Assembly: GCA_013289855.1 (NCBI GenBank) | Contig: JABCZD010000001.1 | Coordinates: 1 to 64,000, forward strand | Direction: 5' to 3' | Source: Acidobacteriota bacterium | GTDB lineage: Bacteria; Acidobacteriota; Terriglobia; Acidiferrales; UBA7541 | Length of the DNA: 64,000 bases | In this document: piece by piece, positions 51,321 to 59,882 of the stretch | Position numbering within the stretch: position 1 is the first letter of the stretch | Layout of the letters: each line of letters starts with the position of its first letter | Program-made: the position numbers and the translations under genes | Notes under the pieces: generated by a model | Seen by the model: the letters and a program-made list of their open reading frames with translations, nothing else | Databases searched by the model: none | What the model was told of the DNA's origin: nothing

Positions 51321-52436
51321 TTAATTCCCAACTTTTCGTTCGTCCACCATCACCACCGTGCATTCATTGTGACTTCCGGCGTTTTCCCGGCAATGCTCTT
51401 CCGCCATTTTGGACGCCTCTTTTTCCGTGCGCTTCCCGAACACGTATCCGTTGTGCTGTCCATCCTGCGAAACCGCAAACGCCTTGTGCGCTGGCATGGT
51501 CAGAAAATGGCGAAACTCCGCCACGCCATTTTCTGAAAGCTGGCTCGGCGGCGCGACGTCCGGAGGCGCCGGCAAACCCAATAGCGTAGTTCGAAGCGTC
51601 AAATTCTGCTGCGCCAAGAAATTCTCCACCATGGGCGTCCAAATCGGCGTTCCTCTCCACGAAAATAATCCGTGTCCATCTTTGCCAAACGGCGCCGCAT
51701 GCACGAACTCCACCTTGCCGCCCGCCGACGTAAATGCCTGATAAAACTGCGCCGCGATCGCCTGCCCAAAAAAATGATCGTTCTCCGCATACACCCACAG
51801 CATCGGTATACGCGACTTTTTGCCAAAATCATAAAACGCCCGCACCAAAACCTCTGGATTGCAGACCTCATCCGGCTTACGCGATCCCCGACCGCCAGCA
51901 AAACTGATCGCCGCCACCAGCCCCGCTGGCGGATCAGCCGTGAGTGCTACAGAAGCAAAGCCGCCCGCGGACACCCCCACGCTGATCATCCGCGTCGCAT
52001 CAACTTCCGGCCGCGTAGCCAGATAGGCCATTGCCGCCCTCAAATCCTTCGCCGATTCGCGCCCGGAATCGTAATAATCCACGCGCGAAGTGCACGCGTA
52101 CCCGTCTTCGCTGAATCCTCCGCCGGAATCTCCGTACCCGCGCCGCATCACCACCACCGCAGTCCACCCGCGCCGCGCAAACTCCCGCGCCTGCGGTAGC
52201 AATCCCCACGGCGTCATGCCAGGCCGCTCGCTCGACTCTCGCGGCGTCCCATGATTCAGCAGCGCCAACGGATGCGCCGCGCCATCGTTCGGACGCACCA
52301 TCACCGCCTCTAAACCCTTTTTGCCCGCCTCTTTCATGGGAATGCGCAGCTCCGACTCCACCAAATCCTGCGCCCGCGCCGCCCCCACCGCCGCCAGCGC
52401 CAGCACCACAAGCCGCAGAACGAATCGCCGCCTCAT
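51321..52436 (-). CDS. Exported alpha/beta hydrolase
   Basis: 371 residues. Signal peptide (LVVLALAAVGAARAQ), then a dienelactone-hydrolase-like alpha/beta fold. LLNHGTPRESSE, VVVMRRGYGDSGG, nucleophile elbow ISVGVSAGGFAS, Asp in LWVYAENDHFF and His in FGKDGHGLFSW form the triad. The C-terminal ~100 residues, with EEHCRENAGSHNECTVV, are an extra domain. Substrate unknown. ATG 52436. Confidence 0.85.
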   Translation of the reverse strand: MRRRFVLRLVVLALAAVGAARAQDLVESELRIPMKEAGKKGLEAVMVRPNDGAAHPLALLNHGTPRESSERPGMTPWGLLPQAREFARRGWTAVVVMRRGYGDSGGGFSEDGYACTSRVDYYDSGRESAKDLRAAMAYLATRPEVDATRMISVGVSAGGFASVALTADPPAGLVAAISFAGGRGSRKPDEVCNPEVLVRAFYDFGKKSRIPMLWVYAENDHFFGQAIAAQFYQAFTSAGGKVEFVHAAPFGKDGHGLFSWRGTPIWTPMVENFLAQQNLTLRTTLLGLPAPPDVAPPSQLSENGVAEFRHFLTMPAHKAFAVSQDGQHNGYVFGKRTEKEASKMAEEHCRENAGSHNECTVVMVDERKVGN

Positions 52437-52639
52437 CGCGTCTCCGCCGAACTCAAAATAACACAGCCTTATGCTTCCAGCTCATGCGACGCCTGACAGT
52501 CTGCCGCATCAAATGAGCACCAGTGACGAACGCAAGGCCGCCTGCTCTTTCGTGCTCCAGCAGCGAATCGTAAAGGTAGGGCGAATGCTCGCACCGTCAC
52601 GCCATTTCCCGTATTCCTCAATTCAAAGGAGGAAACCAG

Positions 52640-53662
52640 ATGGAAAGCTCCGCCGCAAAACCGCAACCTATGGCAGGGGGAACTATGGCCACTGCCGAAC
52701 GAACCTATCTACGCACCGAACTCGAACAGCGCCGCGAGCGCCTACACCGCGCTTTGCATTCGCCGTTCGCTGACGCTTCTCTTTCTCAACTGCTCACCGC
52801 CGTGGATTCTGCACTCAACCGCATCGAACAGGGAACCTTTGGCCTCTGTGAGAGCTGCCACGACACCATTGAAACCGAGCGCCTGCTCTCCGATCCCTTG
52901 GTGCGTTTCTGCCTGGACCATCTCAGCAGCGCCGAGCAACGCGCCCTTGAAAGTGATCTCTCTCTGGCCGCGCGCATCCAACGCGCCCTCTTGCCGAAAC
53001 TAGACTTTGCGCCAGTTGGCTGGGACGTCCGCTATCACTATCAACCCGCCGGCATGGTCAGCGGCGACTATTGCGATCTTTTTGAAACGCAGGCCGGCCT
53101 GCTCTTTATGCTGGGCGATGTTTCCGGCAAGGGCGTTGCCGCATCGATGCTCATGAGCCACCTCCGCGCCACATTCCGCAGTCTGGCCGAAGCCGGTCTC
53201 CCGCTGGATCGCATGGTCGAAGACGCCAACCGCATTTTCTGCGAAAGCACGCTCGCCGGACAGTTTGCCACGCTCGTGATCGGGCGAGCCGCCAACGATG
53301 GCGCGGTGGAATTCGTCAGCGCCGGCCACTTGCCCGTCCTGCACATTCACAGCGACGGCGCCACCCCCAAAGATTCCACCGGCGTGCCCCTCGGCATGTT
53401 CTGCAACACCCGCTTCCCAGTCCACCAACTGACGCTGGAGCATGGCGACACGCTCTTCCTCTACACCGACGGCCTAACCGAATCTCGCAACACCGCCGGC
53501 ACAGAATACGGCCTCCACCGCATCCACAAGCTAGCCGCACAACACAATTGCGTCGAGCCCGCAAGCCTAATCTCCAAATGCCTCGAAGACCTGCTTCTCT
53601 ACGGCGAAGGCGTAAAGCCCACCGACGATTTAACGCTCCTAGCCGTCCGCCGCGCCGCGTAA
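52640..53662 (+). CDS. DksA-type zinc finger fused to PPM/SpoIIE phosphatase
   Basis: 340 residues. Residues about 15-105 form a DksA/TraR-like unit: a helical hairpin and ALNRIEQGTFGLCESCHDTI, then PLVRFCLDH (Cys-x2-Cys, Cys-x2-His). Residues about 110-340 are a PPM-type serine phosphatase of the RsbU/SpoIIE class: QPAGMVSGDYCDLF, LGDVSGKGVAASMLM, SAGHLPVL and PTDDLTLLAV with the metal Asp residues. It probably reverses kinase action on anti-sigma antagonists, coupled to a finger domain that might contact RNA polymerase. ATG 52640 has AGGAGG. Confidence 0.85.
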   Translation: MESSAAKPQPMAGGTMATAERTYLRTELEQRRERLHRALHSPFADASLSQLLTAVDSALNRIEQGTFGLCESCHDTIETERLLSDPLVRFCLDHLSSAEQRALESDLSLAARIQRALLPKLDFAPVGWDVRYHYQPAGMVSGDYCDLFETQAGLLFMLGDVSGKGVAASMLMSHLRATFRSLAEAGLPLDRMVEDANRIFCESTLAGQFATLVIGRAANDGAVEFVSAGHLPVLHIHSDGATPKDSTGVPLGMFCNTRFPVHQLTLEHGDTLFLYTDGLTESRNTAGTEYGLHRIHKLAAQHNCVEPASLISKCLEDLLLYGEGVKPTDDLTLLAVRRAA

Positions 53663-53672
53663 GACTTTCCAG

Positions 53673-53717
53673 TAGCACAGGCACTCCTGTTTACCCTGAG
53701 GAACGAAGGGCGTGTGC
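53673..53717. repeat. Dispersed repeat family A, copy 3
   Basis: Begins TAGCACAGGCACTCCTGTTT and ends GGGCGTGTGC; nearly identical to 48522-48566. Confidence 0.8.
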
Positions 53718-53784
53718 AGGTTTCGCCACCCCACGATGCGACCGAGCATAGCGGGCCCGCCTCTACGCCTGTATTTTGTCGAAA

Positions 53785-53806
53785 GTAGCGCGGGTCTTTA
53801 CACCCG
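53785..53806. repeat. Dispersed repeat family B, copy 3
   Basis: GTAGCGCGGGTCTTTACACC then CG; a CGGGT/ACCCG hairpin between the converging phosphatase and carboxypeptidase-regulatory genes. A second hairpin (GGGAGTGCCCG / CGGGCCC) follows. Confidence 0.6.
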
Positions 53807-53865
53807 CACGATCCTGTTTCGGCCACGGGAGTGCCCGACTTTCAGCCGGGCCCAGATTCTTCTCC

Positions 53866-55575
53866 TCAATTCGATCCGTGTGATTCGTTCCGCGTTTGAA
53901 TGAGCACAAGATTTACCGATTTCTGCTCCGCCTCTCCCAAATGTACGGCCTCACCTTTCGTCTCGTAAGCCTTCAACCACTCCGCATCAAACCAATCCGC
54001 ACCGTACAGCTCATCCGAATCATCGCCAACATCCCAACTGAACACCTTGTAGTCACCAGGAGTGATGCCAGACAAAGAAAATCTCCCATGCTGATCGGTC
54101 GTCATCGACTTGAAATGCTCCGTCATGCCGCGATGCGGCGGATCGGGTATCAGCACCACGGTAGCCCCAGCCGCCGGCAGCGAATCAGCGTCCAACACCA
54201 CACCGCTGAGCTGCGCCACGCGAGAACTTAGCGTAAGCTCCACCGCTAGGTCGCTGCCATTCTGCACCGTGAACCCAGCATCGCTGATCGTCGCGCTGCC
54301 ATACCTCGCGGATTTCAAGAAAAAGTTCTTCACCGGCGCCGACATCTGCACCACAGGCCGATAGCTACCCTCGGGAACATTCTTGAACAGAAAGGCTCCG
54401 TCCGGCCTTAGCACTGAATACGCGAGAAAAGGCTCAGCTTCTCCCAAAGGCTGCAATATAATGTGGAGGTCGCCGGCGTCGTTGGGCGCCGCACCCTCCC
54501 ACGTCAGGCGGCCGGAAATATCCATGCCGCGCGAAATCGTAATCGTCACCCCATCCACATCGGAGTTCGCAACTTCCAATGGTCGTCGCGCGATGAGCCG
54601 CTCATTCGTTTCACCGTTCCTGTAGCTCGCGAAGAGGTCGTACGAGCCAGGGGGTACATTGCGCAGCACAAAGCTGCCGTCTTTCAACTGGAACTTGTCA
54701 ACGATTCCCCCGAGCGCTTGCGCGAGACCCGGTCCTTGCGGATACAGCGACACCTGCCTTGACGCTTCAGAATTTCCGGGAATCGCGCAGATTACTCTTC
54801 CGCGCACCGTGAAAAAACGAGATGCGTGCAGAAAGAAATCCACCGGACGAATGTCGTCGCCGGGACCAACCGAAATTACCTGAGCTTTCGCCGGATCGAT
54901 AGTATTGGGGTAATAGCTGGGCGCATAGCCCATTGCGAACCCTTGAGCGGGAGGCGGTGGAGCACGCCCGAAGAAGTCTTCATGACGGAAGTTGACTGCA
55001 ACGTAGTAGCGCCCCGGCGACAAATCGAAAATACGAAATTCGCCTAAGTCATTCGTTAGCACATGGTCATCGTAGTTCTCCCGCTCATGTCCCGGCTTCC
55101 GGGACGCGCGATAAGTTTTCACCTCCGCCCTGGCCAGCGGCTCGCCGTCTTCGTCAAACACATGCCCGGAAATCGCAGCCGTTCGCGCCAACTTGAAAAC
55201 CAGATCAGTCACACTTTGCCCCGACGTCAGCGCTAGAATGGCGCCCGCCGTGCCAGGCCTTTTTTGCCCGTATTCGGTATCGATATAGCCATCGCGCGAT
55301 ACCTCCAACTCGTAGGCACCCGGCGCAATATTCTCGAAAATAAACTGCCCCTGTTCATCAGTAACCGAGAGCACCGAGAAATCCGGCTCGCCGTTACTTT
55401 GCAGAGTAACTCTTGCTTTTTTCAGGGGCTCGCCCGTGTCCAGCCGCAACACCTTGCCGGCCACGCTCGCATTTTTCTTGTCGGGAGCGTCTGATGCGGC
55501 GGGAGCTTGCCCGCACCACCCACGGAGCGGAAGCAAAATAAACAGCAAAAGCCATAACCTTGGCAGCGATCTCAT
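53866..55575 (-). CDS. Secreted protein with carboxypeptidase-regulatory repeats
   Basis: 569 residues. A signal peptide (LWLLLFILLPLRGWCG) is followed by several beta-sandwich repeats of the CarboxypepD_reg/SdrD type: VAGKVLRLDTGEPLKKARVTL, IAPGAYELEVSRDGY, AAISGHVFDEDGEPLARAEV, VPPGSYDLFASYRNGE, LSGVVLDADSLPAAGATVVL and GITPGDYKVFSWDVG. Such proteins are abundant in Acidobacteriota; the function is probably structural or in polysaccharide binding. ATG 55575 starts the signal peptide; the open frame to 55653 adds a Cys-rich leader with no reason. Confidence 0.8.
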   Translation of the reverse strand: MRSLPRLWLLLFILLPLRGWCGQAPAASDAPDKKNASVAGKVLRLDTGEPLKKARVTLQSNGEPDFSVLSVTDEQGQFIFENIAPGAYELEVSRDGYIDTEYGQKRPGTAGAILALTSGQSVTDLVFKLARTAAISGHVFDEDGEPLARAEVKTYRASRKPGHERENYDDHVLTNDLGEFRIFDLSPGRYYVAVNFRHEDFFGRAPPPPAQGFAMGYAPSYYPNTIDPAKAQVISVGPGDDIRPVDFFLHASRFFTVRGRVICAIPGNSEASRQVSLYPQGPGLAQALGGIVDKFQLKDGSFVLRNVPPGSYDLFASYRNGETNERLIARRPLEVANSDVDGVTITISRGMDISGRLTWEGAAPNDAGDLHIILQPLGEAEPFLAYSVLRPDGAFLFKNVPEGSYRPVVQMSAPVKNFFLKSARYGSATISDAGFTVQNGSDLAVELTLSSRVAQLSGVVLDADSLPAAGATVVLIPDPPHRGMTEHFKSMTTDQHGRFSLSGITPGDYKVFSWDVGDDSDELYGADWFDAEWLKAYETKGEAVHLGEAEQKSVNLVLIQTRNESHGSN

Positions 55576-55695
55576 CTTTCCACCAGCCCGACAAACGCAC
55601 CTCATCATCCCACAAACAGCCTTTTCGTATTTCAGAGAGCCACACATTGACACACATGCGTATAGCTACCGTATTGTCTGTACCAGAGCGTATGT

Positions 55696-56204
55696 TCAGT
55701 TGTTCTCCTTCTGGTCCAATGCAGCGCTCACCTCGGCCGGCAGCGCCGTGATCCTCTTTATAAACGCCGCAGCTTTCCAAAGCTTCTCGTCCGACTCCCA
55801 CAGTCCATTGGCAAACATTCCGGTGCGGCGCATGCCATGCTTCGCGACCCAAAAAACTTGGGCCTCCGTGTAACCGGTTCCGGCGTGGGCAGATGCGGTG
55901 CCGGCGGGAATTGCACCGCCGAATACTTCTCTGGCTTTCCCGGCGTGCCATGGCAACCCGCGCATTCGTTCAGATAGATTTTCCCGCCCGTGATTAGATT
56001 TTCGTCCGTAGGCGGGAAGGGGTTCGCCATCTCGGGCGTTTCGCGTCGCATCGAAGCATGTACTGCCCTGTGCATAACGGCGCTTTCCAAGCGCGACGGT
56101 GGCAGATCTCCTCGTACCTCCGCAAACCCCAGAAGCAGATACCCCAGCCCACCAGCCACCAATACCACAAGGGTGAAAACAATTCCCATGACGAAGTGTT
56201 TCAT
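55696..56204 (-). pseudogene. Frameshifted single-heme cytochrome c
   Basis: A membrane-anchored cytochrome: an N-terminal helix (FTLVVLVAGGLGYLLLGFAE), the heme site NECAGCHGTPG, then SAVQFPPAPHLPTPEPV. Here the frame breaks (about 55870); the expected continuation GYTEAQVFWVAKHGMRRTGM, with the distal Met, and SDEKLWKAAAFIKRI runs in the neighbouring frame to a stop at 55696. In the first frame translation runs to a nonsense tail at 55758. It is either a pseudogene or a one-base sequence error; the two halves together make a normal cytochrome. Confidence 0.8.
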
Positions 56205-56423
56205 CTCAACTTCTCAGCCAAGGCCCGGACTCATTCTGGTAACGCGGGGAGAACACCGCCAACGGTCGCGAAATGCTCTTGCGGGGTGTACGTTCCTCGT
56301 TGCTTCGTTAGACGGCGTAAGTTTGGCTTCTCTTCAGAATTCCGCCTGCTTTTCGTGCCGCCCGCCAACCAACATCGAGTACTAGCATCCGCCATTCGAA
56401 ACTAGTACCCCATAAGTATACTA

Positions 56424-56452
56424 TTGACAAGGTAATCTTAGCTTGCTATCAT
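56424..56452 (+). promoter_or_regulatory. Near-consensus sigma-70 promoter without a gene
   Basis: TTGACA at 56424-56429, exactly 17 bp, then TATCAT at 56447-56452. No protein gene starts downstream on the plus strand before the terminator at 56793. Confidence 0.6.
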
Positions 56453-56792
56453 TCGCCGTGAGCTCGCGATTCCCAGCCGGAATCCTCGTCCGACCGTCCG
56501 ATAAACTCTCCCTGCCTCCAGGGCACTCTGTTAACGTATTCGCTCTTCTGCAGCTTCGCGAAAAACGCGATCCTTTGTTTTCAACAGCTTGCGCACTCTT
56601 CTTAATTCGCGATTTCGTGCATCTCTTTTGCTTTGTTGCGTCTGCGCACTCTTTGGCAAAAACACCCGGGGGTGGGGGTAGTATTGGTCTCTCCAACCAA
56701 ACACCTAGATTTCCGGTGTGTGTAACACAAACTGAATGTATACGTTACGCAGAAACCGGTTCTAAAGATTTTGGAATGAATACGATATGCAA

Positions 56793-56816
56793 AGACCCCC
56801 CAGGGGCTGGGGGTCT
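56793..56816. terminator. Terminator of mdh (minus) or of an RNA (plus)
   Basis: AGACCCCC at 56793-56800 pairs with GGGGGTCT at 56809-56816. On the minus strand it ends the mdh transcript; on the plus strand a T-rich run (GTCTTGTTTCC) follows. Confidence 0.7.
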
Positions 56817-56857
56817 GTCTTGTTTCCTTCGATCTAAATCCCAAAAATGGTTGTGGG

Positions 56858-57799
56858 CTAGATTCCCAGCACTGTCACCAGTTCGCGCACCGACGCCGAC
56901 GACTTCTGCAACGCCGCATTCTCTTCGTCCGTCAACTTGATCTGGATGATCTCTTCAATCCCCGCCGCGCCGAGCTTTACCGGCACGCCGACGAACAATC
57001 CCTTAATCCCGTACTCGCCTTCCAGATACACGGCGCAGGGCAGGATTTTCTTTTTGTCCTTCAGGATTGCTTCTACCATTTCAACCGCCGCAGCCGAAGG
57101 CGCGTAGTACGCCGAACCGGTTTTCAGCAAATTCACAATCTCCGCGCCGCCTTTGCGCGTGCGTTCCACGATCGCGTCGATGCGTTCCTTCGGCAGCAAA
57201 TCGGGCAAGGGAATCCCCGCCACCGTGGAATAACGCGGCAGCGGCACCATGTCGTCGCCGTGCCCGCCCAGCACAAACGAATGCACATTCTCGACGCTGA
57301 CCTTGCATTCCATCGCTACGAACGTGCTCATCCGCGCCGAGTCCAGCACGCCGGCCATTCCCAGCACGCGGCTCTTCGGGAATCCGCTCACCTTGAACGC
57401 GGCTTGCGCCATGGCATCCAGCGGATTGGTCACCACAATGATGATGCACTTCGGCGAATGCTTTACGATCTGCTCCACCACAGCCTTCACCACGTCGTAA
57501 TTGGCCTTCAGCAAGTCGTCGCGACTCATTCCCGGCTTGCGCGGAAATCCCGCGGTAATCACCACCACGTCGCTGTTCGCGGTGGCGGAATAATCGCCGC
57601 TCGCGGTAGAAATTCCGATAGCTCGCGAATCCGTGCGCGTAATCGGACCGGATTCCATCATGTCCAGCGCTTTACCTGCCGGCGGCCCATCCAAAATATC
57701 CGTGATCACCACGTCCGCCAGCTCCATATCCACAATCCGCTGCGCCGTGGTCGAACCCACAAATCCGCTGCCCACTACTGTTACTTTCTTCCTGCTCAT
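56858..57799 (-). CDS. mdh: Malate dehydrogenase
   Basis: 313 residues, the LDH-like MDH type. Rossmann start [37 protein letters not shown] with substrate Arg residues; VTNPLDAM; catalytic His in [26 protein letters not shown]. It oxidises malate to oxaloacetate with NAD. ATG 57799 is preceded by GGAGAT; TTG 57814 would add five residues. It lies 39 bp downstream of isocitrate dehydrogenase, so they are probably one TCA operon. Confidence 0.95.
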   Translation of the reverse strand: MSRKKVTVVGSGFVGSTTAQRIVDMELADVVITDILDGPPAGKALDMMESGPITRTDSRAIGISTASGDYSATANSDVVVITAGFPRKPGMSRDDLLKANYDVVKAVVEQIVKHSPKCIIIVVTNPLDAMAQAAFKVSGFPKSRVLGMAGVLDSARMSTFVAMECKVSVENVHSFVLGGHGDDMVPLPRYSTVAGIPLPDLLPKERIDAIVERTRKGGAEIVNLLKTGSAYYAPSAAAVEMVEAILKDKKKILPCAVYLEGEYGIKGLFVGVPVKLGAAGIEEIIQIKLTDEENAALQKSSASVRELVTVLGI

Positions 57800-57838
57800 C
57801 CGGTCATCTCCCAAGTTGTAAAAGGATTACGTCAGAAT

Positions 57839-59263
57839 TTATCGCGCCGCGGCCGCAGCGGATTTCATGTTTTCGATGATCGCGTCGGCAAACGCGGCAG
57901 TTCCGACTTTTGTCGCGCCTTGCATCAATCGTTCCAAATCGTAGGTCACGCGCTTCTGCTGAATGGTTTTGGCAATTCCGTCCTCAATCAATTGCGCGGC
58001 TTCTTTCCATCCCAGGAACGCGAACATCATCGCGCCAGACAGCATCACCGAACTCGGATTGATCACGTCCTTATCCGCATATTTCGGTGCGGTTCCGTGC
58101 GTGGCTTCAAAAACGCCATAGCCATCTCCAATATTCGATCCCGGCGCCATGCCCAGTCCGCCGACCTGCGCGGCGCAGGCATCGGAGAGATAATCGCCAT
58201 TCAAATTGGAAGTTGCGAGTACGCTGTACTCATCCGCGCGCAGCAGCACTTGTTGGAACACGGAATCCGCGATGCGATCATTGATCAGCAATTTTTTCTT
58301 CCACTGTCCCTTGCCGTGCGTGGCGCCAATCGCCGCAATCACACCTTTAACCTCTTCCTGCACCGACTTGCGAAACGCTTCCGGCGCCTGCTCCAGACCC
58401 GGTTCGATCATCGCGGCATTCTGTTCCGCTGTCAGCGCCACATTCTTATCCAGATTATCCAGAATCCAGCTCTCGCGTTCCGTCACCGTCTCGGCGCGAA
58501 ACTCTTCGCGCGCCAGATCGTAGCCCCAGTCGCGGAAACCGCCTTCGGTAAACTTCTGAATATTTCCTTTGTGCACCAGCGTCACGCTCGGCCGCTTATT
58601 CGCCAGCGCAAATTTAATCGCGCGCCGCACCAGGCGCTTCGTTCCCGTGGGCGAAATCGGCTTGATACCCACACCGGAATCCCAGCGGATCTGTTTCTTT
58701 CCGTCTTTCAACATGTCGTTGTTCAGAAATTCCAGCAACTTCTTGGCTTCCGGCGAGCCGGACTTCCATTCAATGCCAATGTACACATCCTCCGTATTCT
58801 CGCGGAAAATTACCAAATCCATTTTCTCCGGATGCTTCACGGGGGAGGGAACTCCGTCAAAATACCGCACTGGCCGTTCGCACGAATACAGATCCAGAAG
58901 TTGCCGCAACGCCACGTTCAGCGAACGAATTCCGCCGCCTACGGGCGTAGTCAACGGACCTTTGATGGCCACCCGAAAATCGCGAATGGCATCAACCGTT
59001 TCGTTCGGCAGCCATTCCTTGAAAGTATTGAAGGCTTTCTCGCCGGCAAACACTTCAAACCACGCCACGCGCCGCTTCCCGCCGTAGGCATGTTCCACCG
59101 CGGCATCGAACACGCGCCGCGACGCCTTCCAAATGTCTCGCCCGGTCCCGTCGCCCTCGATAAACGGAATTACCGGCGTATCCGGCACTTGCAACTCGCC
59201 GCCGCTGTAACCAATGCATTTCCCCTCAGCCGGAACATTTACTCCGTTATACGACGTCTTCAT
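57839..59263 (-). CDS. icd: Isocitrate dehydrogenase (NADP)
   Basis: 474 residues. Signatures: [20 protein letters not shown], the substrate loop [20 protein letters not shown] (Ser and Arg ligands), [28 protein letters not shown] and the metal Asp pair in [20 protein letters not shown]. Oxidative decarboxylation of isocitrate to 2-oxoglutarate. The NADP preference is inferred from family. ATG 59263. First gene of the icd-mdh unit. Confidence 0.95.
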   Translation of the reverse strand: MKTSYNGVNVPAEGKCIGYSGGELQVPDTPVIPFIEGDGTGRDIWKASRRVFDAAVEHAYGGKRRVAWFEVFAGEKAFNTFKEWLPNETVDAIRDFRVAIKGPLTTPVGGGIRSLNVALRQLLDLYSCERPVRYFDGVPSPVKHPEKMDLVIFRENTEDVYIGIEWKSGSPEAKKLLEFLNNDMLKDGKKQIRWDSGVGIKPISPTGTKRLVRRAIKFALANKRPSVTLVHKGNIQKFTEGGFRDWGYDLAREEFRAETVTERESWILDNLDKNVALTAEQNAAMIEPGLEQAPEAFRKSVQEEVKGVIAAIGATHGKGQWKKKLLINDRIADSVFQQVLLRADEYSVLATSNLNGDYLSDACAAQVGGLGMAPGSNIGDGYGVFEATHGTAPKYADKDVINPSSVMLSGAMMFAFLGWKEAAQLIEDGIAKTIQQKRVTYDLERLMQGATKVGTAAFADAIIENMKSAAAAAR

Positions 59264-59491
59264 GAAACCATTCCCTCCGCGCGATGTGCGTCGCGACTGC
59301 CCGCATGCAACTTAAAAACATATCACAACGCGCGCGAACTCCCGAATCCGCGTCCGCGAGAAAACGATCGCGAACCGGTATTCGCGCGCTACCTAGCTCG
59401 CGAGATTTTCTTCTGTGGCCGGATATACTCGCCCCGCATCAAATCGGAAGACGCAACGGAAATCCCGATTTGCACCACAAGGAGAAACCCC

Positions 59492-59848
59492 ATGATGCTC
59501 GATTGGAATGAATATCAGAAACAGATTGGAACCACGCTGGCGGAACTGGCCAAGCTGAGCCCCGACACCCTCCGTGGCTATCGAGCGCTTAGCGACGCAA
59601 ACGCGAAAAACTCGAAACTCGGCGAGAAAGTACGCCAATTGATTTCGCTCGCCGTGGCTGTGACCACGCACTGCGATGGCTGCATCGTGATTCACACGGA
59701 CGCAGCGCTGAAGGCTGGCGCATCACGGGAAGAGATCGCAGAAGCTCTGGGCGTCGCCGTGGCTATGAACGCCGGCGCCGCGCTGGTTTATTCCACGCGC
59801 GTGATGGACGCCGCCGCGGCGAAAACGCAAGCCGCACAAGGCGATTGA
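59492..59848 (+). CDS. AhpD-like carboxymuconolactone decarboxylase family protein
   Basis: 118 residues. The redox centre is CDGCIVIH (Cys-x2-Cys-x3-His) with an upstream acidic/helical segment, and then GASREEIAEALGVAVAMNAG AA, the AhpD core. Members act as peroxiredoxin-linked or alkylhydroperoxide reductase partners. ATG 59492 is preceded by AAGGAG. The larger open frame running from 57260 is the shadow of mdh and icd, not part of it. Confidence 0.9.
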   Translation: MMLDWNEYQKQIGTTLAELAKLSPDTLRGYRALSDANAKNSKLGEKVRQLISLAVAVTTHCDGCIVIHTDAALKAGASREEIAEALGVAVAMNAGAALVYSTRVMDAAAAKTQAAQGD

Positions 59849-59882
59849 AGCTGCGTCGCGCAGCAGCTATGGAACTATCGCG

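Larger units (their letters stand above)
56205..56857. other. Intergenic region with an orphan promoter, no clear gene
   Basis: 653 bp. It contains a near-consensus plus-strand promoter (56424-56452) and ends in a terminator hairpin (56793-56816), but no convincing CDS between. It could hold a small RNA of about 350 nt. Confidence 0.45.

Noticed and set aside
56443..56940. 165-codon plus-strand ORF after the orphan promoter
   Set aside because: It runs through the terminator into mdh antisense, has no ribosome-binding site and low-complexity composition.
57260..59491. Very long plus-strand open frame (862 codons including AhpD)
   Set aside because: It is antisense to mdh and icd, both of which have full catalytic motifs; only the 3' end from 59492 is a real gene.
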